Source: Candidatus Aegiribacteria sp.
Lineage (GTDB): Bacteria; Fermentibacterota; Fermentibacteria; Fermentibacterales; JCC-6
Assembly (NCBI GenBank): GCA_021108435.1
Contig: JAIOQY010000030.1
Coordinates: 1-58,948 of the forward strand
Length of the DNA stretch: 58,948 nt
Direction of reading: 5' to 3'
In this document: one piece after another, positions 1 through 7,881 of the stretch
Position numbering within the stretch: the stretch's first letter is position 1
Layout: every line of letters begins with the position of its first letter
Translations under genes and position numbers: made by a program
Notes under the pieces: model-generated
The model's database searches: none
The model's input: only the letters and a program-made list of their open reading frames with translations
What the model was told of the DNA's origin: nothing

Positions 1-39
1 GTCGAGATCTGCTTCAGTTGCCACGCGAAGTGCAAGCAA
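1..39 (-). CDS. Start of second integron cassette gene, possible GNAT acetyltransferase (partial)
   Basis: Thirteen codons are visible before the window edge, reading LLALRVATEADLD from a TTG start. The LRVAT.ADL.. pattern is how many GNAT N-acetyltransferases begin, but this is too short to be certain. An AGGAGG Shine-Dalgarno (47-52) lies 7 bases upstream of the TTG, and an in-frame TAA directly precedes it, so TTG is the only sensible start. The gene lies just beyond the attC crossover point of the AbiV cassette, in the same orientation, as expected for the next cassette of the array. Confidence 0.45.
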   Translation of the reverse strand, partial: MLALRVATEADLD

Positions 40-73
40 TTAGAGCCTCCTAAAAATGGGTGTGTAATAATCC

Positions 74-153
74 GGCTAACGCTTCAAATCAGCAGGCTGC
101 TGTAAGATTTTCTAGGAAGAAGCGGCAGCTCTGCTGCATTTGGTTGTTATAAC
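74..153 (-). other. attC recombination site of the first integron cassette
   Basis: Read on the minus strand (cassette orientation) the site begins with R'' GTTATAAC (146-153) and ends with R' GTTAGCC (74-80). The plus strand, which is the recombinogenic bottom strand, folds as follows: 77-80 pairs with 146-149; an unpaired central spacer follows (81-84 and 143-145); 85-89 pairs with 138-142; 90-95 pairs with 131-136; 96-100 pairs with 125-129. Bases C137 and T130 are left extrahelical on the 3' arm, and the terminal loop is about 20 nt. Two R boxes, L boxes, extrahelical bases on the L'' arm and a variable terminal structure are the defining architecture of attC. The predicted crossover is between 79 and 80. 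Confidence 0.88.
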
Positions 154-850
154 TTCAATCTAATCCCAAGAATTGTTCTATGGGCAATTTACCTTCCTCG
201 TATAGACCTTCCTGGGTCATAGCCTTAAACCATTCGTGTAAGGCATTTTTCATAGATTCCATTGATCCTTTCCAAACTGGCCGAATATGCTTTATCCATA
301 GCTCTATTTCCTTAGTAGTATGCACTCTTTTACCTAACATTAGTTTAGCAATACTCAGAATTTCTTTCGCTGTATCGTGATCAATAACTTCTGAAGGTTG
401 GGACCAATGAGCCTTGCCTAAGCAATCAGTGTAAAAAGCGATTTGCTTAAGATGATCCAGCAGAGCTTGATGTTCTGATTCATCATTGAACATTCCTCTA
501 AACTCTTCAAGCTTTCTAGCACCTTTCGCAACGAAATCAGGAAATGTCCAAGAAGCATTTTTCTTAGTATGCGAGCGATAAGCCTTCCAGGCTTCCTTAA
601 CTTCGTTCCCATCCCTTGCTAATGCAAGCTGGCGCAAAATACTTACCTTCCCGGATTCCTCGATTGATAGAATTGCTAATGAGAGAGCGGAAGGGTAACT
701 GCCAGACTTCAGTAGAATATCAGCATCATCTAGTAATCTTTGGGCGTTGGCTCTAGCAGCATTCATTCCTTCTGCTATCTGATGGGGTTTCAAGGTGTTT
801 TTCCATTGATCCAAGCCTTTTGCCACCGTATCTCCATTCACGAGTTATAA
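80..850 (-). mobile_element. Integron gene cassette 1 (AbiV cassette)
   Basis: The cassette runs from the attI crossover (minus-strand G|TTATAAC, between 851 and 850) to the attC crossover (between 80 and 79), about 771 bp. Its first bases TTATAAC match its own R'' box, so the excised circle would rebuild the perfect palindrome GTTATAAC. It contains one gene that almost fills it: the stop codon lies one base from R''. The compactness, single gene and orientation away from the integrase are standard for integron cassettes. Confidence 0.85.
155..841 (-). CDS. abiV: AbiV-family abortive infection protein
   Basis: A 228-residue protein without signal peptide or membrane segment. Residues about 28-75 match the AbiV/HEPN-like pattern: helical N..RA...L..DA..LL..G.Y..AL.LA, then SIEESGKVSIL. 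The EE.GK core is the family hallmark. In Lactococcus, AbiV blocks phage protein synthesis after binding a phage early protein; here the trigger is unknown and defence is inferred from family. The start is a GTG at 839-841, nine bases inside the cassette, with no clear Shine-Dalgarno; a second in-frame GTG at codon 6 is possible. It is the cassette nearest attI, so it should be the most strongly expressed from the cassette promoter at 920-948. Confidence 0.8.
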   Translation of the reverse strand: MNGDTVAKGLDQWKNTLKPHQIAEGMNAARANAQRLLDDADILLKSGSYPSALSLAILSIEESGKVSILRQLALARDGNEVKEAWKAYRSHTKKNASWTFPDFVAKGARKLEEFRGMFNDESEHQALLDHLKQIAFYTDCLGKAHWSQPSEVIDHDTAKEILSIAKLMLGKRVHTTKEIELWIKHIRPVWKGSMESMKNALHEWFKAMTQEGLYEEGKLPIEQFLGLD

Positions 851-919
851 CAATTATTAGCTATATAAACTTTCCAGTCAGGATTGTTTGATAGTTATTC
901 TGACTCAATTTAGTTTATT

Positions 920-948
920 AGTATCATTAAGATATGTACTACCGTCAA
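920..948 (-). promoter_or_regulatory. Predicted cassette promoter Pc
   Basis: On the minus strand TTGACG (943-948) and GATACT (920-925) are separated by exactly 17 bases, a good sigma-70 arrangement with 5/6 and 4/6 consensus matches. It points out of the integrase region into the AbiV cassette and would give a leader of about 70 nt. Identified by eye only. Confidence 0.6.
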
Positions 949-963
949 GATTTATGTTGGGGG

Positions 964-992
964 TTGTTGAAAAGCGAATTAGCATGTAATAT
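964..992 (+). promoter_or_regulatory. Predicted integrase promoter
   Basis: TTGTTG (964-969) and TAATAT (987-992) are spaced by 17 bases upstream of the integrase gene. A 10-bp palindrome TGTATATACA (1010-1019) lies between the expected transcription start and the Shine-Dalgarno and is a candidate operator. It lacks the outer CTG/CAG of a classical proteobacterial LexA box, so SOS control cannot be claimed. Confidence 0.5.
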
Positions 993-1031
993 TCAATTAG
1001 AAATTAGAGTGTATATACAAGGAGAAATGAT

Positions 1032-2276
1032 ATGAGTGTAGTTGATGAATATAGTGATTACCTCCGTTCAAACAGGTTGGTCACCGGGAACAGGGTCCAG
1101 TACTATTCTGGTTGGGTGAAAGCCTATAGGACAATGAAACGTCGGTATATGGAACCGTCTGACGAGAAAGCGAAACTGAGGTTTATTGAGCAATTGCGGA
1201 AGGACGGACGGGAAGATTGGCAGATAGAGCAGGCAGAGGATGCTGTCAGGATATATCTTGAGTTTAGAAAAAGAAGTGCCAGTTCTGACAATACTGTCAT
1301 TATACCAGATGATATTCTCGAGAGGGTTCGGGAAGGTCTGAGGTTGAAGCACTATGCATATCGTACTGAGAAAAGCTATGTGCAATGGGTAGAGAGATAT
1401 CTTAAGTATCTCGCAGGTATTGATGCTGATGCCAGCAGCTCGGAGAGGGTCAGAAATTACCTGACATATCTTGCTATTGATAGGAAAGTAAGTGCATCTA
1501 CGCAGAACCAGGCATTCAGTGCTCTTCTTTTCATGCACAGAGATGTTCTGGGAATGGAACTGGAAGGTCTCAGAGATACTGTCAGGGCTAAGCGTGGACG
1601 AAAGTTGCCTGTTGTTCTTTCTCCTGCGGAGGTGATGAAGGTTCTGGAAAATTCATCAGGTGTTTCTCTGCTTGCACTTCAATTACTCTACGGTGGCGGG
1701 CTGAGATTGATGGAGGTAGTTCGACTTCGCGTGAAGGATATCGATTTCGACAACAACCTGATACTCGTCCGGGACGGTAAGGGAGGAAATGACCGTACAA
1801 CACTGCTTGCTGAAGCCGTGAAACCTGATTTGATTTTGCACCTGGGGCATGTTAGAGGAATTCATGAGGATGATCTTGCTTCCGGAGCCGGGGATGTATG
1901 GATGCCGGATGCTCTTTCTCGCAAATACCCATCAGCAGGGAAAGAATGGGGCTGGCAATATGTGTTTCCATCGAGAGGGCTTTCACCCGATCCGCGTTCA
2001 GGCACAGTTAGAAGACATCATCTGAGCCCTGGAAGTATTCAGAGGGCAATGAAGAAAGCTGTCATGGCTGCCGGGCTGGTGAAGCATGCCAGTGTTCATA
2101 CACTTCGACACAGTTTCGCTACTCATCTTCTCATGGATGGAGTGGACCTTCGAGAGATACAGGAATACCTTGGTCATAAGAGCATCGAAACCACAATGAT
2201 CTATACGCATGTGATCCGGAATCTTCGGAATCCTGCAGTGAGTCCATTGGACAGACTGGAGATAATTCATGAATAA
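1032..2276 (+). CDS. intI: Integron integrase (tyrosine recombinase IntI)
   Basis: A 414-residue tyrosine recombinase. The catalytic set is visible: R225 in GGGLRLMEV, H356 and R359 in HTLRH, H382 in LGHKS, and nucleophile Y391 in MIYTH. Residues about 288-314 (DVWMPDALSRKYPSAGKEWG, then the WQYVFPS motif) form the extra patch found only in integron integrases, which grips the extrahelical bases of attC. The core-binding domain starts near residue 95 (DILERVREGLR.KHYAYRTE). About 90 residues precede it, making the protein longer than the usual 320-350. AAGGAG at 1018-1023 supports the ATG. It reads away from the cassettes, and its last 8 bases overlap the start of tex. Confidence 0.93.
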   Translation: MSVVDEYSDYLRSNRLVTGNRVQYYSGWVKAYRTMKRRYMEPSDEKAKLRFIEQLRKDGREDWQIEQAEDAVRIYLEFRKRSASSDNTVIIPDDILERVREGLRLKHYAYRTEKSYVQWVERYLKYLAGIDADASSSERVRNYLTYLAIDRKVSASTQNQAFSALLFMHRDVLGMELEGLRDTVRAKRGRKLPVVLSPAEVMKVLENSSGVSLLALQLLYGGGLRLMEVVRLRVKDIDFDNNLILVRDGKGGNDRTTLLAEAVKPDLILHLGHVRGIHEDDLASGAGDVWMPDALSRKYPSAGKEWGWQYVFPSRGLSPDPRSGTVRRHHLSPGSIQRAMKKAVMAAGLVKHASVHTLRHSFATHLLMDGVDLREIQEYLGHKSIETTMIYTHVIRNLRNPAVSPLDRLEIIHE

Positions 2277-4407
2277 CGTTTACCTGGGGAGGATATCTTC
2301 TGAATTTGGTTTGAACAGTAACAGGGTTGCTGCGGCTGTTTCATTGCTTCAGGAGGGAGCAACAGTGCCGTTCATGGCAAGGTATCGCAAGGAAGCAACC
2401 GGAAGTATGGATGAGGTTACGATAGCGGCTATCCGAGACCGGCTTGAACAGCTTCTGAAACTGGATAATAGAAGAGAGGCAATTCTCCGCTCCCTTAAAG
2501 AAAGGGAATTGCTTACGGATGAACTGAAGAAAGAACTTGATGATGCTGAAACACTCACAACGCTCGAAGATATTTATCTGCCTTTCCGTCCCAAAAGGCG
2601 TACACGGGCAACCAGAGCCCGTGAAAAGGGCCTGGAACCTCTCGCGGAAAGGATACTGCTTCAGAGAGGCGAGAATCCTTCCGAATACGGAATGGATTTC
2701 ATTGATCCGGAAAAGGGTGTTGAAACCGTGGATGATGCTCTTGCAGGCGCACAGGATATTATCGCGGAAAAACTTACAGAGATTCCCCGGACGAGAGAAT
2801 CCATGCGTCGATATTACTGGGGAAAGGGAGTTTTTAAAAGCCGCGTCAGATCAGGGCAGGAGGAAGAAGGATCCAAGTTCAGAGATTATTTCGAGTGGGA
2901 GGAGTCTGTCGGGAAATGTCCTTCGCATAGAGTACTGGCTATGCTCAGAGGGGAGAAGCTGAATGTACTTTCCCTGAAAATTACTGTACCGGAAGAAAGA
3001 GCAGTTGAAATCGTTGCATCGAACTGGATAGAAAATCCCAGGTCAGAAGAGGGTTTGCTGATTCAGGAGGCTGTTCTGGACGGATATCGCAGGCTTCTTG
3101 CGAAAGCGATGGAAACTGAAACAAGACTCAGGAGCAAAGAGTCAGCTGACGATGAAGCAATTGCTGTGTTCTCGGAGAATCTCAGAAAGCTCCTGCTGGC
3201 AGCACCGCTTGGATCTAAAGCTGTTATTGCGATTGATCCAGGGTTCCGGACCGGCTGTAAGGTCGTCTGTCTGGATAGACAGGGAGTTCTTCAGTGTAAT
3301 ACCACTATTTTTCCATTCATGTCAGAGGAAAAGAAAAAACAGGCAGGCAGCACTGTTCTTCAGCTGATTAAGCAATACGGTGTTTCATTCATTGCAGTTG
3401 GAAATGGCACTGCGGGCAGAGAGACCGAAGCGTTTCTTGCGGGGTTGGATTTTCCCGGTGGAGTCTCTGTTGTCTCGGTGAACGAAAGCGGAGCTTCGAT
3501 ATATTCCGCTTCCAAGGTTGCCAGAGAAGAATTCCCTGATCATGACATCACAGTAAGGGGTGCTGTTTCGATTGGCAGGCGTCTTCAGGATCCTCTTGCA
3601 GAACTGGTGAAAATAGATCCCAAATCGATAGGAGTCGGGCAGTATCAGCACGATGTGGACAGTCGCAAACTGCATAAAGCCCTTGATGATACTGTCACGA
3701 GTTGTGTGAACAATGTTGGTGTTGATGTAAATACCGCTAGTCGGCAGCTCCTTTCCTATGTATCGGGGCTTTCGTCCTCAGTAGCGGGTAATCTGGTTAA
3801 GTGGAGAAATGAAAACGGTCCCTTTTCATCCCGAAAGCAGCTGATGAAAGTTCCACGGCTTGGTGAAGCAGCTTATCAGCAGTCAGCTGGTTTCCTGAGG
3901 ATTAGTGGTGGAAAGAATCCTCTTGATGCAAGCGCGGTTCATCCGGAAAGTTATTCGATCGTGCTTAGAATGGCAGATTCCCTTGAAGCAGGAGTGAGCG
4001 AACTGATTGAGTCTGAAGAACTGCGTCACTCAATCAGACTTGAAGATTTTATCACAGATGATGCAGGGTTGCCTACACTTCATGACATCATGGAAGAGCT
4101 TGAAAAACCCGGCAGAGATCCCCGCGAAGCTTTTCAGTTTTTTAAATTCGCCGATGTTCATGCTATGAAGGACATTTCGAAAGATATGATCCTTCCCGGG
4201 ATTGTGACCAATGTTACGAATTTCGGTGCTTTTGTTGATGTGGGTATTCATCAGGATGGACTTGTACACATCAGCCAGCTGGCTGACAGGTATATCAGGA
4301 ATCCCTCGGAAGTTGTTTCTGTGGGGGACAGAGTTACGGTTAAAGTGCTGGATGTGGATGAAAAGAGAAAACGGATATCCCTCTCACTGCGTGGAGTTAA
4401 GGACTGA
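2269..4407 (+). CDS. tex: Tex-family S1 RNA-binding protein
   Basis: A 712-residue Tex protein, a conserved RNA/nucleic-acid-binding factor linked to transcription. The Tex N-terminal helical region begins at once (ISSEFGLNSNRVAAAVSLL and then VPFMARYRKEATGSMDE). It is followed by the YqgF/RNase H-like fold (VIAIDPGFRTGCKVVCLD, about residues 322-340), helix-hairpin-helix motifs (VDVNTASRQLLSYVSGLSSS), and a C-terminal S1 domain (PGIVTNVTNFGAFVDVGIHQ). It is slightly shorter than the usual 720-780. The ATG at 2269 overlaps the integrase stop, so its translation may be coupled to intI. The 3' end overlaps the convergent cytidine deaminase by 11 bases. Confidence 0.93.
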   Translation: MNNVYLGRISSEFGLNSNRVAAAVSLLQEGATVPFMARYRKEATGSMDEVTIAAIRDRLEQLLKLDNRREAILRSLKERELLTDELKKELDDAETLTTLEDIYLPFRPKRRTRATRAREKGLEPLAERILLQRGENPSEYGMDFIDPEKGVETVDDALAGAQDIIAEKLTEIPRTRESMRRYYWGKGVFKSRVRSGQEEEGSKFRDYFEWEESVGKCPSHRVLAMLRGEKLNVLSLKITVPEERAVEIVASNWIENPRSEEGLLIQEAVLDGYRRLLAKAMETETRLRSKESADDEAIAVFSENLRKLLLAAPLGSKAVIAIDPGFRTGCKVVCLDRQGVLQCNTTIFPFMSEEKKKQAGSTVLQLIKQYGVSFIAVGNGTAGRETEAFLAGLDFPGGVSVVSVNESGASIYSASKVAREEFPDHDITVRGAVSIGRRLQDPLAELVKIDPKSIGVGQYQHDVDSRKLHKALDDTVTSCVNNVGVDVNTASRQLLSYVSGLSSSVAGNLVKWRNENGPFSSRKQLMKVPRLGEAAYQQSAGFLRISGGKNPLDASAVHPESYSIVLRMADSLEAGVSELIESEELRHSIRLEDFITDDAGLPTLHDIMEELEKPGRDPREAFQFFKFADVHAMKDISKDMILPGIVTNVTNFGAFVDVGIHQDGLVHISQLADRYIRNPSEVVSVGDRVTVKVLDVDEKRKRISLSLRGVKD

Positions 4408-4786
4408 GTTCGAAGCGGTGGGGGAGAAGCTGGGCAAGAGTGAAGGTTTTCGTTTCTTCCGGTCCAACTACTGTAATCGGGAGATCCTCCCGGCAGAATT
4501 CCGCCAGTACCTGCCTGCATGCACCGCAGGGAATAGGGCAGCCATCGGGTGAGTAGACTAGGATTCTTCTGAAATCTCTGATTCCTTCTGAAACAGCTTT
4601 GAACAAAGCGCTCCGTTCAGCGCAGATGGTCAACCCGAACGAAGCGTTTTCGACATTAACTCCGAAATGGAGTTTACCGCCTGTGTCCTCAATAACCGCT
4701 GCAACATGAAATTCCGAATAGGGACAATAGCAGGAGCTGATCAGTTCTTCAGCAATCTCCTGAAGCCTGACCAGATCATTCTCCAT
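4397..4786 (-). CDS. cdd: Cytidine deaminase
   Basis: A 129-residue homotetrameric-type cytidine deaminase that hydrolyses cytidine and deoxycytidine to uridine forms in pyrimidine salvage. The zinc and catalytic motifs are complete: CAE at C55-E57 and PCGAC with C87 and C90. FGVNVENASFG (41-51) is the substrate-binding stretch. Its ATG shares one base with the TGA of the upstream cyclic-nucleotide-binding gene (TGATG), so the two are probably co-translated. Confidence 0.93.
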   Translation of the reverse strand: MENDLVRLQEIAEELISSCYCPYSEFHVAAVIEDTGGKLHFGVNVENASFGLTICAERSALFKAVSEGIRDFRRILVYSPDGCPIPCGACRQVLAEFCREDLPITVVGPEETKTFTLAQLLPHRFELSP

Positions 4787-5268
4787 CAGAATGTTCGTTC
4801 GATGAACGGCAGCGATCTCAGTTTGTCATTTGCGTTTCTTAATCTGAGTGAAAGAACTTCGGAGAAAGCACGCACCACTTTCAATCCTATCCTGGGATTG
4901 TCTGTGAGAATATTAGAAATGTCGGAATGAGGTATTCTGGCTAATTCGATCTTGGTGTGAGAATAAACCGAAGCACTTCTGCTTCGGTGATCGAGAAGAA
5001 CCATTTCGCCAAAGAAATCACCGGTGCTCAGGATTCCAAGAATCTGCTCAATGCCTTCATAGGTTCTTTTTGTAATACGTACTTTACCTGACAGTAAAAG
5101 GAATAGATGCTCACCAGGATCGTCTTCGCGGATTACTATGTTGTTGGCGTTCCACTCAGCGTATTCTGCCTTATCGATGAATAGTTCAAGTTCAGCAGGT
5201 TCCAGGTTGCGAAATAAGTACGCTGTTTTGAATATGCCCCTGTGCTCTTCAGTGAAGTTGCTGACCAT
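4786..5268 (-). CDS. Cyclic nucleotide-binding domain protein
   Basis: A 160-residue protein made almost entirely of one Crp/PKA-type cyclic nucleotide-binding beta-roll: LFRNLEPAELELFIDKAE, then GEHLFLLLSGKVRI, GDFFGEMVLLDHRSRSASV (phosphate-binding cassette) and a trailing helix. There is no helix-turn-helix, kinase or transporter domain, so it is not a Crp-type regulator by itself. It may act as a stand-alone sensor or partner subunit. The ligand cannot be told from sequence. It is paired with cdd by a 1-base overlap. Confidence 0.8.
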   Translation of the reverse strand: MVSNFTEEHRGIFKTAYLFRNLEPAELELFIDKAEYAEWNANNIVIREDDPGEHLFLLLSGKVRITKRTYEGIEQILGILSTGDFFGEMVLLDHRSRSASVYSHTKIELARIPHSDISNILTDNPRIGLKVVRAFSEVLSLRLRNANDKLRSLPFIERTF

Positions 5269-5300
5269 GACTGTTTCCCCTCCCTTTCTCAGAATTCAGA

Positions 5301-6902
5301 TCAAAACTTGTTTTTTTCTGGCAGCCTGTCCAGATCAACAAAAATGGTCTTTTCTCTCTTATAGATCACCTGTCCCGGTTTTCCTTTTCTTATACGACTG
5401 ACATACTGTACCCTCGTATAATCGACAGGCACTACACCCGAAGATACTCCACTCCCCCTTGCTGCCGCCACTGCCGCTTCAAGTATGACCTCTGCCGAAG
5501 GGTTGTCCACCTTTCCATCAAGCTTGAGAACAACATGCGCTCCTGGAATCCCCCTGGCGTGAAACCAGTAATCTCCCCTCTTGCCGATCATGAAAGTAAC
5601 CTCATCGTTATCTTTTGCGTTCCGCCCCGCGAAACATCTCCAGCCGCCGGTCAGTATGAATGGTGTATGCTCCCTGGGTCTGCTGGCTTTCTTTCTGTTT
5701 TTCTTCTGATAGTCTCCCAGGAGAGTGTTCAATTCGCCAATCGAAAGCGACGGTGCTTCGGCGAGGGAAGCATCCAGTGTAATTATCTCCTTTGTTATCA
5801 CGATTTCATGTTCATTCAGATTATTTACCTCGATGTCTGCATTGGAGGCTTTTCTGAAGTAACGCTGGGCGTTCTCTACGAGGGATTTCGATAGTTTGAG
5901 CGGAATATCGTGTTCAACTCCATTCCAATCCGTTAGCAATATTCTCTTTAATCCCCTTCTTGAGTTGTTCTTTTCTGATAGAAGCAGATTTCCCCAGATT
6001 CTGAACGTATCAGGAGAAACAAGTGTTTCCAGCGCATTCATGATGTTCGATAGCCTTTTTTGCAGTTTTGTCCGTCTTCTGTGCAGAATTGATGTCCATA
6101 GATCAATCCTGTCATCCTTCAGACTGATTGTCCTGCTTGTCAGCTCTCCGGACAGGGGATTCTCAATTGGTTCTCCTTCTCCAAGCTGAATTGGAAGTGG
6201 TCCCTCAGGACCTGACCAGGGACTGAAATCCTCATTCAGAAGAGCCTGCTCCAGTATTTTTACTGATTCGAAAACAGAAAGTCCGGTATCCGAGGCATGT
6301 CTGATCAGTGCTCTTGCTGTTACAGGGCCGACGCCTTCCAGCGATTTGTATATCGTTTCAGCTGTTACTCCGTCTGCTGACAGTTCATTTCTGAGAATAC
6401 TTGAATCGCACCACGATCCGGGTTGAAGTCCGGAGCCGGGAGGAGGTTTGTAAACCTGTCCTGGAGCTACTGTCCTGTATCTGCATTTACTGGATGATAT
6501 TCTTCTGTGGCAGGCAAGAATTCTGTTATCAGACATCCGCATGAGAATAACATTGGCATTTCGTCCCGTTGCCTCAAAAATGAGCTTTACATCCTTTGAT
6601 CCATAGAGAAGACCGCTTGCGAAAAGGATACACAGCATTCGATCTGATCCCTGTTGAGAAATTTCCTTTACTTCACCTCCTTCAAGGTGATGGCTCCATA
6701 CGGGGGAAACGGGTTCTGTCATTTCTCTGTGCGCGGTCCACCATAGTCCTGGCGAATCCGGTCTTGCTGTCAGTACGAGCATGTTATCGCCAAATACAAG
6801 GCCATATCCGTTCGGTATGGGAACACCTATTTTGCTGCAGCGACTGCCCAGTATATGATTCCTTAAATAAGGTATCTGCGCACTGAGAAAAACACCGTCC
6901 AA
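5301..6902 (-). CDS. rqcH: RqcH/NFACT-family ribosome quality-control protein
   Basis: A 533-residue NFACT protein (often annotated fibronectin-binding A). The N-terminal NFACT-N region (IPYLRNHILGSRCSKIG...GDNMLVL) is followed by a helix-hairpin-helix stretch (YKSLEGVGPVTARALIRHA), a coiled-coil middle, and a C-terminal NFACT-R domain with NDEVTFMIGKRGDYWFHARG and IPGAHVVLKLDG. In bacteria RqcH binds obstructed 50S subunits and recruits tRNA-Ala for C-terminal tailing. The start is TTG at 6900-6902 behind an AGGAAG Shine-Dalgarno; an upstream ATG is out of frame. It is divergent from yicC. Confidence 0.88.
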   Translation of the reverse strand: MDGVFLSAQIPYLRNHILGSRCSKIGVPIPNGYGLVFGDNMLVLTARPDSPGLWWTAHREMTEPVSPVWSHHLEGGEVKEISQQGSDRMLCILFASGLLYGSKDVKLIFEATGRNANVILMRMSDNRILACHRRISSSKCRYRTVAPGQVYKPPPGSGLQPGSWCDSSILRNELSADGVTAETIYKSLEGVGPVTARALIRHASDTGLSVFESVKILEQALLNEDFSPWSGPEGPLPIQLGEGEPIENPLSGELTSRTISLKDDRIDLWTSILHRRRTKLQKRLSNIMNALETLVSPDTFRIWGNLLLSEKNNSRRGLKRILLTDWNGVEHDIPLKLSKSLVENAQRYFRKASNADIEVNNLNEHEIVITKEIITLDASLAEAPSLSIGELNTLLGDYQKKNRKKASRPREHTPFILTGGWRCFAGRNAKDNDEVTFMIGKRGDYWFHARGIPGAHVVLKLDGKVDNPSAEVILEAAVAAARGSGVSSGVVPVDYTRVQYVSRIRKGKPGQVIYKREKTIFVDLDRLPEKNKF

Positions 6903-6925
6903 TGTGACTTCCTTTCATTGCGGAA

Positions 6926-6953
6926 TTGGTGAAAACTCAGGATAATGTATAAT
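6926..6953 (+). promoter_or_regulatory. Predicted promoter for the yicC operon
   Basis: TTGGTG (6926-6931) and a perfect TATAAT (6948-6953) are 16 bases apart in the divergent region between rqcH and yicC. It would start transcription about 40 bases before the yicC ATG and could serve the long co-directional run that follows. Found by eye. Confidence 0.5.
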
Positions 6954-6999
6954 ATACTTCTTGTCGTGATGGGCAGCGTTTAGTCTGGAAGGACACTTA

Positions 7000-7881
7000 A
7001 TGGAATCGATGACCGGTTTTGGATCTGCTACAGTTCGAAAAAATGATTTCTCAGTCACTGTTGAAGCAAAGTCCGTGAATCATAAGGCTATGAGCCCGAC
7101 AATACGACTGCCGGACGTACTCTGGAATCAGGAACCTGTTGCCTGGAAGGCTACCGCTAAGTTGTTCGAGAGAGGCAGAATAAAGATTAACGTAAGGATT
7201 GATATCGAGGGAGAAGACGCTGCTTTACCCTCTGTCAACCTTGATGCTGTAAGGAAATACATTAAAGCAGCAAAGATTTTATCAGCGGATTTCGACTGTA
7301 CGGATGAAGTGTCTGCAGGAGCGCTTTTCGGACTTCCCGGAGTAGCATCGATGACTGATTCATCCGGACTTGACAGCGGAGAGCTTTTCAGTGCTTTCAG
7401 TGAGTGTTTGGAGAAAGCGCTTAAAGCTTTGAAGGAAAGCCGTCTGCGGGAGGGAAATGCTCTTACGCCTGTTTTCAGGGATGGTTTCAGAGAAATCAGA
7501 TCACTTGCAGATCCCATACTTCAGGAACAGAAGAAAAATGTTCAGGAGAGATTTATCAAACTCAAGGAGAGAATTTCCATTCTTCTTGATGATGTCAGAC
7601 TGGATGAAAATCGCCTGATGCAGGAACTGGCTGTTCTTGCTGACAGGTCAGATGTCAGTGAGGAAGTTCAGAGGCTTCAGTGCCATCTGGATCATGCAGG
7701 GGAGATCCTGAATTCCGAAGAATCCTCTACCGGTCGCAGACTGGGATTTCTGATTCAGGAAATGCACAGGGAGATTAACACGATGGGATCCAAGGTCGAT
7801 GATGCAGATATGTCCCTTTCGATAATCGAGATGAAAAATATCCTCTCGTCGCTGAAAGAACAGGTTTTGAATATTGAATAA
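7000..7881 (+). CDS. yicC: YicC/YloC-family endoribonuclease
   Basis: A 293-residue YicC-family protein. The diagnostic N-terminus MESMTGFGSATV and the V.AKSVNHK stretch are present, as is the C-terminal block GRRLGFLIQEMHREINTMGSK. YicC proteins are endoribonucleases in E. coli; the physiological substrate here is unknown. The Shine-Dalgarno GGAAGGA lies 7 bases before the ATG. It overlaps the following gmk-coaB gene by 8 bases, and the yicC-gmk order is widely conserved. Confidence 0.9.
   Translation: MESMTGFGSATVRKNDFSVTVEAKSVNHKAMSPTIRLPDVLWNQEPVAWKATAKLFERGRIKINVRIDIEGEDAALPSVNLDAVRKYIKAAKILSADFDCTDEVSAGALFGLPGVASMTDSSGLDSGELFSAFSECLEKALKALKESRLREGNALTPVFRDGFREIRSLADPILQEQKKNVQERFIKLKERISILLDDVRLDENRLMQELAVLADRSDVSEEVQRLQCHLDHAGEILNSEESSTGRRLGFLIQEMHREINTMGSKVDDADMSLSIIEMKNILSSLKEQVLNIE

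Larger units (their letters stand above)
851..1031. other. attI region and divergent control region of the integron
   Basis: This 181-base, AT-rich stretch separates cassette 1 from the integrase gene and contains no ORF. By position and by the G|TT crossover at 851/850 it should be the primary attachment site attI. The integrase binding sites are not conserved between integron types, so I cannot mark them individually. It carries the outward cassette promoter (920-948, minus strand) and the integrase promoter (964-992, plus strand) back to back, the usual integron layout. Confidence 0.7.

Noticed and set aside
1010-1019. Classical LexA box in front of the integrase gene
   Set aside because: TGTATATACA is palindromic but lacks the CTGT-N8-ACAG ends of the proteobacterial box; the lineage-specific LexA motif is unknown.
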